A stretch of DNA of 64,000 nt from Bacteroidaceae bacterium (GTDB lineage Bacteria; Bacteroidota; Bacteroidia; Bacteroidales; Bacteroidaceae): positions 1 through 64,000 of the forward strand of contig JAFSPM010000018.1 of assembly GCA_017442855.1 (NCBI GenBank). Reading direction: 5' to 3'. Shown piece after piece: positions 26,801 to 32,794 of this stretch. The notes below the pieces were generated by a model. The model was not told where the DNA came from, searched no databases, and saw only the letters and a list, made by a program, of their open reading frames with translations. Numbering within the stretch: the first letter of the stretch is position 1; every line of letters starts with the position of its first letter. The translations under genes and the position numbers were made by a program.

Positions 26801-27459
26801 AACTCTTTCAAGTAGTGTTCCTTGCGTGCCGTATAATGATTTCTTATCCTCTTTCCCTCTTGATATAGTTGATAGAAGTATTCTCCCAAATAATCACAAC
26901 CAGCAGCTTTCATTTCTTCTGACAAAGCATTGATATCCTTCTTTACTGAGCCCTCTGATTCTTTGGTTGTCTCCTTTCTGTTACTAAGGAAACCACGACG
27001 CTGGTTCAGATGATACAAAGCACGCCCCAATATATAGCGCTGAGTTAGGTTATTCAAATCTAACTTTTGCGTCAGACAAGTATATCTATATTTGTATGGA
27101 TTGACATTTGACTTGTCATCTGTACGTTGCCATTCCATGAATAGTTCATCATTGGGATAAACCTTCTTGAGCCTCCACGCACGCAAGCTGGAATGGTTCA
27201 ACGGTGGGCATAAATGATTCTTGCTTAATATGGCCAGCAATCTTATTTTCCTTATCTTACGACGCCAATAATGTCTACGTACCGAACGGTGTTCTGTACG
27301 TTCTGCTGCCTTAGAAGATTCAATGCCTTTCTCTATCTTTACGCCCTCTGAGAAGATGTTTGTTCCTTTAGCAACGAGTTTAGTAACACCCTCTTCTTTG
27401 TCTATTATAGCCCATCCCAGGCTATTAGTACCAGTGTCAATTCCTAGTATCCTTTCCAT
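23854..27459 (-). CDS. cas9: CRISPR-associated endonuclease Cas9 (type II-C)
   Basis: A 1201-residue Cas9 with RuvC-I (ILGIDTGTNSLGW, Asp8), an arginine-rich bridge helix (ERTEHRSVRRHYWRRKIRKI fragment at about 55-75), RuvC-II (IHIEFSRD, Glu592), HNH (DIEHTIPRSAGGDS...N, His672) and RuvC-III (HVHHCVDA, His836 and Asp839). All nuclease residues are present, so it should cut both strands of DNA guided by crRNA:tracrRNA. The size is between small II-C Cas9s and the ~1400-residue forms common in Bacteroidetes. The C-terminal PAM-interacting region (about 900-1201) cannot be assigned a PAM by eye. It is the first gene of the cas operon and is divergent from the tracrRNA. Confidence 0.97.
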   Translation of the reverse strand: MERILGIDTGTNSLGWAIIDKEEGVTKLVAKGTNIFSEGVKIEKGIESSKAAERTEHRSVRRHYWRRKIRKIRLLAILSKNHLCPPLNHSSLRAWRLKKVYPNDELFMEWQRTDDKSNVNPYKYRYTCLTQKLDLNNLTQRYILGRALYHLNQRRGFLSNRKETTKESEGSVKKDINALSEEMKAAGCDYLGEYFYQLYQEGKRIRNHYTARKEHYLKEFHAICAKQNLDEALVSKLEKAIFDQRPLKSQKGQVGTCTFEKGKPRCPSSHPLYEDFRMYSFLNNIRVNVNTLYENTERSLTDEEKKQVIPLFKRKSKKTFPFEDIAKKLAGKNNYCYIKSDEDKPYKFNYQLDTPVSSSPVNAQLEEIFGEDWLCSVCEVYTLAKNKTRFEIMNDVWHALFFYDDDEKLKQFAINRLQLDEEQADKFSKISLPNDYDALSLKAIRKILPYLRDYGLIYPEAVFLGNLVEIMPKYEWSIKEMREAIIDNVIGVMHSYDKSNIDGVTLEQCVKVFLMERYNVKEDELKKLYHPSMIELYPRQRPNEDGLYQLGSPRINNVKNPMAMHSLFRLRKVVNLLLKKRMITPDTKIHIEFSRDLNDANRRWAIQAWQRDNEKDRDRCRKAIEEHIANPSDTDILKYQLWEEQNHKCLYTGEEIGVEQFLGENPLYDIEHTIPRSAGGDSTKMNLTLCSIRYNRDIKRTKLPSQLPNHDEILERIKSWKDNYEVLDKRIRNLKGSRGSSKEEKDRIIRTKHFLSLQRDYWRGKYQRFTMKEVPEGFSRRQGTDISVISRYARMYLKSVFKQVYIVKGIATSEFRQMWGIQEEYTKKERVNHVHHCVDAITIACIDKGEYDKLAEYRHKYDEYKYFGKDKPRFDMPWPSFVSDIKQIQDELLIAHYNKDNMPKQAKRYVRNSKGAKVLTQGDTARASLHNDTYYGAIEVDGVVKYVVRKNLDGLDEKDVKNIVDGEVRSKVENAILLHGSLKKALGKTIWMNEEKQIPIKKVRVFAGSVTRPINIREQRDVSKHEYKRQYHVQNDRNYMMAIYVGKDKKGKEKREFELVNNIEAAYLYRRSNNNEQELVPYYSKSGFELRYKLKIGTMVLLYENNPEEVWELERKDMLKRLYKITGMSSMVIQGKYDFGTIEMVYHQDARPSTEIKKINGEFKTNEDFRSGIKMLHTQINALVQGVDFEINDLGEIRRLI

Positions 27460-27490
27460 GATTTATTTGTTTCTAATTGTTTTATTTGCG

Positions 27491-27521
27491 GAAAGGTACG
27501 ATTATATTTTGAATTATCAAA
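27491..27521 (-). promoter_or_regulatory. cas9 operon promoter
   Basis: On the minus strand, TTTG (27521-27518), a 19-bp spacer and TACCTTTC (27498-27491) fit the Bacteroidetes consensus with one -7 mismatch. The -7 element is about 32 bp before the cas9 ATG. It overlaps the divergent tracrRNA promoter. Confidence 0.65.
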
Positions 27522-27538
27522 AGAATTACTTAACTTTG
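27508..27538 (+). promoter_or_regulatory. tracrRNA promoter
   Basis: TTTG (27508-27511), exactly 19 bp, then TAACTTTG (27531-27538): a full match to the Bacteroidetes -33/-7 consensus. The start point expected at about 27544 falls immediately before the anti-repeat. Confidence 0.75.
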
Positions 27539-27544
27539 TTGCCA

Positions 27545-27627
27545 ATAAGATTCCTACATCTTATCACAATAAGGCCTTCATGGCCGAAGGGTAAAACCTA
27601 TACTCCCGCTTCGGTGGGAGTTTTTTA
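27545..27627 (+). ncRNA. tracrRNA
   Basis: The anti-repeat is TTCCTACATC (27551-27560), a four-base internal loop, then CACAAT (27565-27570); it pairs with the crRNA repeat start GTTGTGGCTTGATGTAGGAA read from the minus strand. Next comes AAGGCC, giving the ACAATAAGGCC context also found in Neisseria II-C tracrRNA, with a nexus-like stem (CCTTC 27575-27579 with GAAGG 27586-27590). A UUCG-capped terminator ends the RNA. It lies directly upstream of cas9 in divergent orientation. Ends are inferred from promoter and terminator. Confidence 0.88.
27602..27626 (+). terminator. tracrRNA terminator hairpin
   Basis: ACTCCCGC pairs with GTGGGAGT around a TTCG tetraloop (27610-27613), followed by a T run. 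It probably serves both as the 3' structural hairpin of the tracrRNA and as its intrinsic terminator. Confidence 0.88.
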
Positions 27628-27666
27628 TTGAACAGATGGGAAAATAATGAAGAAGCATAATCTTCA

Positions 27667-27710
27667 GCGAACCATCAGCGAAGGTATAGCGAACCATCAG
27701 CGAAGGTATA
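27667..27710. repeat. 22-bp tandem duplication
   Basis: Two perfect copies of a 22-bp unit beginning GCGAACCATCAGCGAAGG (27667-27688 and 27689-27710), with CAGCGAA repeated inside and just before the unit. It lies in the spacer between the tracrRNA and the small-ORF/DUF6169 promoter. No function is evident. Confidence 0.7.
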
Positions 27711-27785
27711 AGCTTACTTTACACTGATATTCTACACTATCAGAAGTTGTACTATGAAATTAGGAGAGAAAATAACATACAATTA

Positions 27786-27816
27786 TTTGCAAAGAAAAGA
27801 AAAAGCATTAACTTTG
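27786..27816 (+). promoter_or_regulatory. Promoter of the small-ORF/DUF6169 pair
   Basis: TTTG (27786-27789), a 19-bp spacer and TAACTTTG (27809-27816) match the Bacteroidetes consensus exactly. The first ATG is 31 bp downstream, so the promoter looks intact although the second gene is broken. Confidence 0.7.
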
Positions 27817-27847
27817 CAGCGTTAATTCATTCTTTTACAATAAACAG

Positions 27848-27994
27848 ATGAATATGAAAACTAATAAAAAGACAACAAAAGAACGTGCTATTGACTATCT
27901 GAAGAAAGCTATTGAGCATAAGAAGGCATTAAAGCATGAGATTGAACGTGAGTTCGCTGAAAAAGGTGAAACCGTCAATGTCGTGTTCCTATGA
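27848..27994 (+). CDS. Small basic protein upstream of DUF6169
   Basis: A 48-residue frame (MNMKTNKKTTKERAIDYLKK..., ending NVVFL) with a predicted amphipathic, charged helix in the middle. It is preceded by a consensus promoter, and its TGA overlaps the ATG of the following DUF6169 frame (ATGA), which argues that it is a real gene of a two-gene unit. No domain is recognised. An alternative start is ATG 27854. Confidence 0.55.
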   Translation: MNMKTNKKTTKERAIDYLKKAIEHKKALKHEIEREFAEKGETVNVVFL

Positions 27995-28492
27995 TTAATC
28001 TCTCTCTTGACCGCATCAACGCAAAGTCTCCATATCCAGTTAGGGCTTTGAATAAAGGTTATGAATTTACGACGAATAAAGGTATTAACTATCGCATCAG
28101 ATTTTTGGAAGAAGACAAAATCGGCGGATGCGATACATATTAGTTTGTCATTTATAAATTGAATGACCAACGTTCACCTCATGATCCGAACATTAGTGCA
28201 GTAACCTTTTTAGTGCTAGATGAATTCTTTAAGGAGAACAATAGTGTACTCTTGTACTATTGTGATACTACAGATCATCGTGAAGCAGGCCGAAACAGAT
28301 TGTTTATACGCTGGTTTGAGAAGTCTGCCGATCCCAACCGTTTGTTTTACTATTAAATCAGCTCATGCTGTTATTGAGGAGCAAGGTATTTATGTAGCTA
28401 TCTTTGTTGAGAACAGGAATCCATTGATACAACAAATTACGGATTATTTTGACAAGGCTGCCGCCTCGTTGACTGACAACAAGCCTAAATAA
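27991..28492 (+). pseudogene. DUF6169-family protein, broken
   Basis: The frame starts MINLSLDRINAKSPYPVRAL, hits an in-frame TAG at 28142-28144, and continues FVIYKLNDQ... through FFKENNSVLLYYCDTTDHREAGRNRLFIRWF to TAA near 28356. The C-terminal part (IKSAHAVIEEQGIYVAIFVE...) then lies in another frame and ends at 28492. Joined, the pieces give about 165 residues that resemble the Bacteroidetes DUF6169 family (N-S/V-LxYxC, R-x-R-L-F-x-W-F pattern). One nonsense mutation and one frameshift, near 28340-28350, make it a pseudogene unless sequencing errors are to blame. Function of the family is unknown. Confidence 0.65.
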
Positions 28493-28800
28493 CCATTTTT
28501 CTCCTTGTAACGCACAGAAATTCAAGAACTAGCTAATACTAAGAATAGTTGGGCAAAAAGGCTTGTCTTTATTTTCCGGGTAGGAACCCAGGAAAAAGAA
28601 GAGCATTGTTACCTAAGTTTTACTATGGCTTTTCTAGGTTGTTCAACATGTCAAAGAGCGCCTCATTTCGATGCAATGCCTGTTATTGCTCGTTCCGCCG
28701 TTTGCTATCTACCGTCGGAGAACTTCCCTTGGGGTGAAGGAAAGTCTGCCTCGGGTGGTGGCAGTATCTGCTACGGGTCGTCGCAGTATCTGCCGTACCC
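28493..28800. other. Non-coding gap
   Basis: About 300 bp between the DUF6169 remnant and the patatin gene. I see no convincing gene. The sequence GGCAGTATCTGC-type motif occurs twice near 28760-28795 (GCAGTATCTGC in each copy). No clear terminator or promoter was found. Confidence 0.4.
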
Positions 28801-29505
28801 CTATAGTAATATCATCAGTGAACTGACCCGGGAAAGCATTGTGTAATAGTTGAATTCAAGGTTGTCGGGTATCAGCTTGTTGAGTATCTGCTGAGACAGT
28901 GACTTGCTGTTTTTACGTTTTTCTGCTATCTCTTGCTGAATCTCCCATTGTGTCTCATAATCGTGTCCACTCACATCAACACCTATCAGGATATCGCCCT
29001 CATGCCGTACCACGCGATTCATCGGTATGGGGTTTGTCACACCACCGTCGATGAGTATCATGCCATCACGATGTACTGGCTCGTAGAATGATGGCAAGGA
29101 GATGGAAGCACGGATGGCATCGAAGAGATTGCCCTTGTCGAATACGACCTCACGACCGGCTTTCAAATCGGTGGCCACCGCACAATAGGGTATCGGCAAA
29201 TCTTCTATAGGCATATCAGGCACAAACTCCATGATGGCCTCAATGATGCGCGAACCCTTTACGATATGATTAAGGCTGAGGGAAAAGTCGGTTAGCTCCA
29301 GCATCTTCTTTCGGTCAACAGTCTTCATCCACTCACGGAATTCCTTTAGTTTCCCTGCGGCATAGACACCTCCGATGAGAGCTCCCATTGAGCAACCTGC
29401 AATAGAGGTGATGCGATAGCCCTGTGCCTCCAGCTCTTCGATAGCACCGATATGGGCAAGACCTCTCGCACCACCACTCGACAATACTAATGCTATGTCT
29501 TTCAT
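28801..29505 (-). CDS. Patatin-like phospholipase
   Basis: A 234-residue cytoplasmic patatin-family lipase with the glycine-rich oxyanion motif SSGGARGLAHIG, the nucleophile elbow GCSMGA (Ser about residue 41) and the catalytic Asp in DGGVTNPIP (about residue 155). The family hydrolyses acyl esters of phospholipids and other lipids. The length is that of a stand-alone RssA-like catalytic domain. The gene is divergent from the ResB gene, with a TATATTTG element on the minus strand at 29536-29529. Confidence 0.88.
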   Translation of the reverse strand: MKDIALVLSSGGARGLAHIGAIEELEAQGYRITSIAGCSMGALIGGVYAAGKLKEFREWMKTVDRKKMLELTDFSLSLNHIVKGSRIIEAIMEFVPDMPIEDLPIPYCAVATDLKAGREVVFDKGNLFDAIRASISLPSFYEPVHRDGMILIDGGVTNPIPMNRVVRHEGDILIGVDVSGHDYETQWEIQQEIAEKRKNSKSLSQQILNKLIPDNLEFNYYTMLSRVSSLMILL

Positions 29506-29599
29506 AGGACTACAGTTTTATGTTATTGCAAATATAATAACTTTTTCAGAATGTATGATAATTTATCCCTTATAGCTTGCAAATAACAGATATTTTTCT

Positions 29600-29607
29600 T
29601 ATATTTG
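29600..29607 (+). promoter_or_regulatory. -7 element for the cytochrome c maturation pair
   Basis: TATATTTG matches TAnnTTTG; transcription would start near 29613. This makes ATG 29609 an unlikely start and favours ATG 29621. No -33 at standard spacing was seen. Confidence 0.45.
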
Positions 29608-29620
29608 TATGATAATTGAG

Positions 29621-30526
29621 ATGAAAAAGATGTGGAATAAACCGTGGAGGATAAAGGAGGGCTTCGTAATAGGTGCGGGGTTGATCGTCACTGGATTGGC
29701 ATTGCAATTCAGTGTAGGACCTATTGACTGGAGCCTGTTTACATGGCCCATCAATATCGTTGTATTGGGCGTGTTCTTACTGCTTTCAGTCATCATCTAT
29801 GCATGCAGGAGTAAGGTTTACGGCTTCCGTTTCCTGGCAACCTATACCTGTGCGGTGCCTGCGTTGGTAATGACGGCTGCATTGACCATCATCATGGGAT
29901 TGACGGCGCAAGTGGGTGAAAGCTCACAACCTGCCGATTTCTTAGGTATCACCAAGATGTTGTCGTTCTGGCCGTTCGTGCTGCTCTATCTCTGGATAGC
30001 CTTTATTCTGGCACAGGTAAGTTTAGTACAGTTGCTTTATTTCAAGTGGCGTCTCCCACCCTCTTTAGTCAGTCACCTTGGATTGTTAATGACACTTCTG
30101 ACGGCTACCTTAGGTAGTGCTGATATGCAGCGCTTGCAGATGTACACGGTATTGGATGAAACAGAATGGCGAGGCATCAATGAACGAAACATGATAACTG
30201 AGTTGCCTATTGCCATCACGCTGAAGCAGTTTATCATGGAGACCTACGACGATGGATCGCCTAAACGTTTTGCCTCTGATATCATCATTTATACGAAGAA
30301 TGGTGATAGTCGGCAAGCTACGGTTGATGTGAATAAACCTGTCGAGGTAAATGGTTGGAAGATTTATCAATATGGCTATGATACCGCTATGGGGGCTGAG
30401 AGTCAGTTCAGCATCTTGGAGCTGGTGCGCGACCCGTGGTTGCCGTTTGTGTATGCGGGCATCTACTTAATGCTTTTCGGAGCATTGACTATGTTCATCT
30501 TTGGCGTAAGGAGGAAAAAACAATGA
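29621..30526 (+). CDS. ResB-like cytochrome c biogenesis protein
   Basis: A 301-residue membrane protein from ATG 29621, with four N-terminal and one C-terminal predicted helices and a periplasmic beta-rich domain (about 165-265) containing VNKPVEVNGWKIYQYGYD, the typical ResB segment. With CcsA/ResC it forms the system II haem-delivery complex that attaches haem to apocytochrome c. It is shorter than many ResB proteins, as is usual in Bacteroidetes. The TGA overlaps the ccsA ATG (ATGA), so the two subunits are coupled. Confidence 0.85.
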   Translation: MKKMWNKPWRIKEGFVIGAGLIVTGLALQFSVGPIDWSLFTWPINIVVLGVFLLLSVIIYACRSKVYGFRFLATYTCAVPALVMTAALTIIMGLTAQVGESSQPADFLGITKMLSFWPFVLLYLWIAFILAQVSLVQLLYFKWRLPPSLVSHLGLLMTLLTATLGSADMQRLQMYTVLDETEWRGINERNMITELPIAITLKQFIMETYDDGSPKRFASDIIIYTKNGDSRQATVDVNKPVEVNGWKIYQYGYDTAMGAESQFSILELVRDPWLPFVYAGIYLMLFGALTMFIFGVRRKKQ

Positions 30527-31314
30527 GTTGGGAACACTTCATATATTTTGCGATAGTATCCATTCTGTGTTGGGCTTATGGGGCCTATGCAGCTTGGAAA
30601 GATAAAACAAAGACAGCATACACATCTACAGGTCTTGGCTTACTGGTATTCTTTGCCTTTATCATCGCTATGTGGATATCGCTGGAGCGCCCACCGTTGC
30701 GGACAATGGGAGAAACACGTCTGTGGTACAGCTTCTTCTTGCCCATGGCTGGCCTCATCGTTTATATCCGATGGAAATACAAGTGGATACTGAGCTTCTC
30801 CACGTTGCTGTCGGTGGTATTCATCTGCGTCAACCTCTTCAAGCCGGAGATACACAACAAGACATTGATGCCAGCATTGCAAAGTCCTTGGTTTGCTCCC
30901 CATGTCATTGTCTATATGTTTGCCTATGCCCTGCTCGGTGCCGCTACCCTCATGGCGGTATATCTTCTCTTCTTTAAGAAAAACCATAATTCTCATTTTT
31001 CGACGGAAATGGGTATTACCGACAATCTCGTCTATGTCGGCCTCTCCTTTATGACCTTTGGCATGTTGTTTGGTGCACTTTGGGCAAAAGAAGCTTGGGG
31101 GCACTATTGGGCTTGGGACCCGAAGGAAACCTGGGCAGCCATCACGTGGTTTGCCTACTTGGCCTATATCCACTACCGCTTGATGCCCAAGTCGGATGTC
31201 AAGACAGCCCTCTGGATGCTGCTCATAGATTTCATCCTCTTGCAAATGTGCTGGTGGGGCATCAACTATCTGCCGAGTGCCCAAGCCACCAGCGTGCATA
31301 CCTACATGAATTAA
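30523..31314 (+). CDS. ccsA: CcsA/ResC-like cytochrome c assembly protein
   Basis: A 263-residue protein with about eight membrane helices and the tryptophan-rich haem-handling motif WGHYWAWDPKETWA (about residue 195-208), diagnostic of CcsA/CcmF/CcmC. Histidines HVIVY and HYRL flank it at the expected places. The frame extends upstream into resB, but ATG 30523 at the 4-bp overlap is the coupled start. Together with ResB it makes a complete system II synthetase. Confidence 0.9.
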   Translation: MSWEHFIYFAIVSILCWAYGAYAAWKDKTKTAYTSTGLGLLVFFAFIIAMWISLERPPLRTMGETRLWYSFFLPMAGLIVYIRWKYKWILSFSTLLSVVFICVNLFKPEIHNKTLMPALQSPWFAPHVIVYMFAYALLGAATLMAVYLLFFKKNHNSHFSTEMGITDNLVYVGLSFMTFGMLFGALWAKEAWGHYWAWDPKETWAAITWFAYLAYIHYRLMPKSDVKTALWMLLIDFILLQMCWWGINYLPSAQATSVHTYMN

Positions 31315-31367
31315 ACCGAGTTGGGGGGAAAGGGAAATGGAAGATACAAGCGAGAAGGAGTTTTCAC

Positions 31368-31497
31368 ATGAAACAGATAAGAGACATATTGGGCTATCTT
31401 TTAGGCTTGGTGCTCTTTGTTCAGCAAAGAGCGTCGCCTACACCGTGACTTTGGCAACGAATATGATGCCTATCGTAGTCATACTCGAAGATTCTAA
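31368..31497 (+). pseudogene. Isoprenylcysteine methyltransferase-like remnant
   Basis: ATG 31368 begins MKQIRDILGYLLGLVLFV, a membrane helix; one frame over, the sequence continues FSKERRLHRDFGNEYDAYRSHTRRF and TAA 31495-31497. The second part is the characteristic C-terminal ExxL-xxxFGxEYxxY-xxRRF of the isoprenylcysteine carboxyl methyltransferase/PEMT family (ICMT). The central 100 or more residues are missing and the junction is out of frame near 31420, so this is the scar of an internally deleted gene. Confidence 0.65.
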
Positions 31498-31499
31498 TA

Positions 31500-31530
31500 T
31501 TTGAAAAGACAGCAATAATTTGTAAATTTG
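31500..31530 (+). promoter_or_regulatory. Promoter of the flavin reductase gene
   Basis: TTTG (31500-31503), a 19-bp spacer and TAAATTTG (31523-31530): exact Bacteroidetes consensus, 28 bp before the ATG at 31558. Confidence 0.7.
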
Positions 31531-31557
31531 CATTGTAATCAATCTAATTTTTAAGAC

Positions 31558-32121
31558 ATGAAGAGTTTCAAATCAACAGCGTGGCTGTTGCCACAACCAG
31601 TACTGATAATCGGTACGTACGACAAGAACGGCAAGCCCAATGCCATGAATGCAGCTTGGGGTGGCCAGTGGGATATGCACGAGATTATTATCTCGCTCGG
31701 TTCTCACCAGACAACGGACAATCTCAAAGACAACCCAGAGTTCACAGTTGCTTTTGCTACCACAGAGACGATGGTGGCTGCTGACTATGTGGGCATCGTA
31801 AGCGGCAGGAATACTCCTGACAAAGTGGAGAAGGCTGGTTGGACCATTGAGAAGGCGCCCAATGTGAATGCTCCTGTGTTCAAGGAGTTCCCGATGACCC
31901 TTGAATGTCGTGTGAAGCAAAAAATTGACGAGAGTGAGACGGGCTATTATCTCGTAGCAGAAATCGTCAATATCCTCTGCGATGAGAAATATCTGGCCGA
32001 AGATGGAAAACCTGATGTCGAGAAGATGCAACTCATTACCTTCGATCCCATACATCATACCTACATCCAGCTGGGCAAGACCGTTGGTAATGCTTTCTCA
32101 GAGGGAAAACAATTGAAATGA
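31558..32121 (+). CDS. Flavin reductase-family protein (FMN-binding)
   Basis: A 187-residue split-barrel protein with the family pattern PVLIIGTYDKNGKPNAMNAAWGGQ (N-terminal FMN site), ISLGSHQTTDNLKDNPEFTVAFA and a C-terminal PIHHTYIQLGKTVGNAFSEGK. This subgroup of flavin reductase-like flavoproteins is common in Bacteroidetes and Firmicutes; the physiological substrate is not known. It has its own consensus promoter and is followed by a carbonic anhydrase remnant. Confidence 0.85.
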   Translation: MKSFKSTAWLLPQPVLIIGTYDKNGKPNAMNAAWGGQWDMHEIIISLGSHQTTDNLKDNPEFTVAFATTETMVAADYVGIVSGRNTPDKVEKAGWTIEKAPNVNAPVFKEFPMTLECRVKQKIDESETGYYLVAEIVNILCDEKYLAEDGKPDVEKMQLITFDPIHHTYIQLGKTVGNAFSEGKQLK

Positions 32122-32137
32122 TAATCATTTGAAGCTT

Positions 32138-32299
32138 ATGATAGACCAGATTATTGCCTACAACAAGACCTTCGTAGAACAGAAAGGCTACGAGAAGTAT
32201 CTGACCAGCAAGTACCCTGACAAGAAACTTGCTGTGTTGTCGTGTATGGACACTAGACTGACTGAACTGCTCCCTGCAGCTCTGGAAGAGATAAAGTAG
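32138..32299 (+). pseudogene. Truncated beta-carbonic anhydrase
   Basis: A 53-residue frame that matches the N-terminus of a beta-class carbonic anhydrase: MIDQIIAYNKTFVEQKGYEKY, then KLAVLSCMDTRLTELLPAAL with the zinc-ligand Cys and its Asp-Arg dyad. The sequence then switches to EEIK and a stop, so the remaining ~125 residues with the His and Cys zinc ligands are lost. It cannot be an active enzyme. It begins 16 bp after the flavin reductase stop and may once have been co-transcribed with it. Confidence 0.78.
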
Positions 32300-32305
32300 T
32301 ATCAT

Positions 32306-32740
32306 ATGCAGATAATTAGAGCAACAAAGACAGCAGAACAAGCCGGAGCTTACTATGTCCGCATACAGGCAATGGCACGTAAGCATCAGATTACACTATA
32401 TGCTGAATTTGACGAGCATGACACGCCAGAGACCAAGTATATTGTGGTGGTTGATGACTATCTGCCAGTAGCCACTTGTCGGTTGTACGCCATTGACAGT
32501 GAGAGAGTGATGCTTGGCCGGATAGTCGTTCTGCCAGAATATCGCCATCAAGGACTTGGAACGCTTGTAGTTCAGGAGGCAGAGAAGTGGGCTATGGAAC
32601 TGGGCTTTACGACTGCTGTTGTAGAGAGCCGTGATAATAAGACCCATTTCTATGAAACGATGGGGTATGTTGCAGACTACTCGCAGAAGATTGTCGGTGA
32701 GACTTTTACGTGTTACAGAATGGAGAAACAATTGAAATAA
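32306..32740 (+). CDS. GNAT-family N-acetyltransferase
   Basis: A 144-residue GNAT with the acetyl-CoA loop in VLPEYRHQGLGTLVVQEAEKWA (Q/RxxGxG/A, about residue 80) and the end pattern VESRDNKTHFYETMGYV. It is similar to ElaA/YjcF-like single-domain acetyltransferases; the acceptor is unknown. It starts 6 bp after the carbonic anhydrase remnant, so it relies on a read-through or on the flavin reductase promoter. Confidence 0.85.
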   Translation: MQIIRATKTAEQAGAYYVRIQAMARKHQITLYAEFDEHDTPETKYIVVVDDYLPVATCRLYAIDSERVMLGRIVVLPEYRHQGLGTLVVQEAEKWAMELGFTTAVVESRDNKTHFYETMGYVADYSQKIVGETFTCYRMEKQLK

Positions 32741-32765
32741 TGAGAAAAGCAATCAGAAAAAAAAG

Positions 32766-32773
32766 TATATTTG
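32766..32773 (+). promoter_or_regulatory. -7 element for the rhamnosidase gene
   Basis: TATATTTG fits TAnnTTTG and is 22 bp before ATG 32795. A consensus -33 is not evident. Confidence 0.45.
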
Positions 32774-32794
32774 CAGATAAAATATAATAATACC

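Noticed and set aside
27667-27710. A second CRISPR array or a transposon end
   Set aside because: There are only two contiguous 22-bp copies, with no spacers, inverted repeats or transposase nearby.
28625-28846. A 73-codon + strand frame after the DUF6169 remnant
   Set aside because: It runs into the antisense 3' end of the patatin gene, is rich in Ser/Gly from short repeats, and has no promoter or family match.
30640-31299. A 219-codon minus-strand frame
   Set aside because: Antisense to ccsA, whose WGHYWAWDPKE motif proves the + strand frame.
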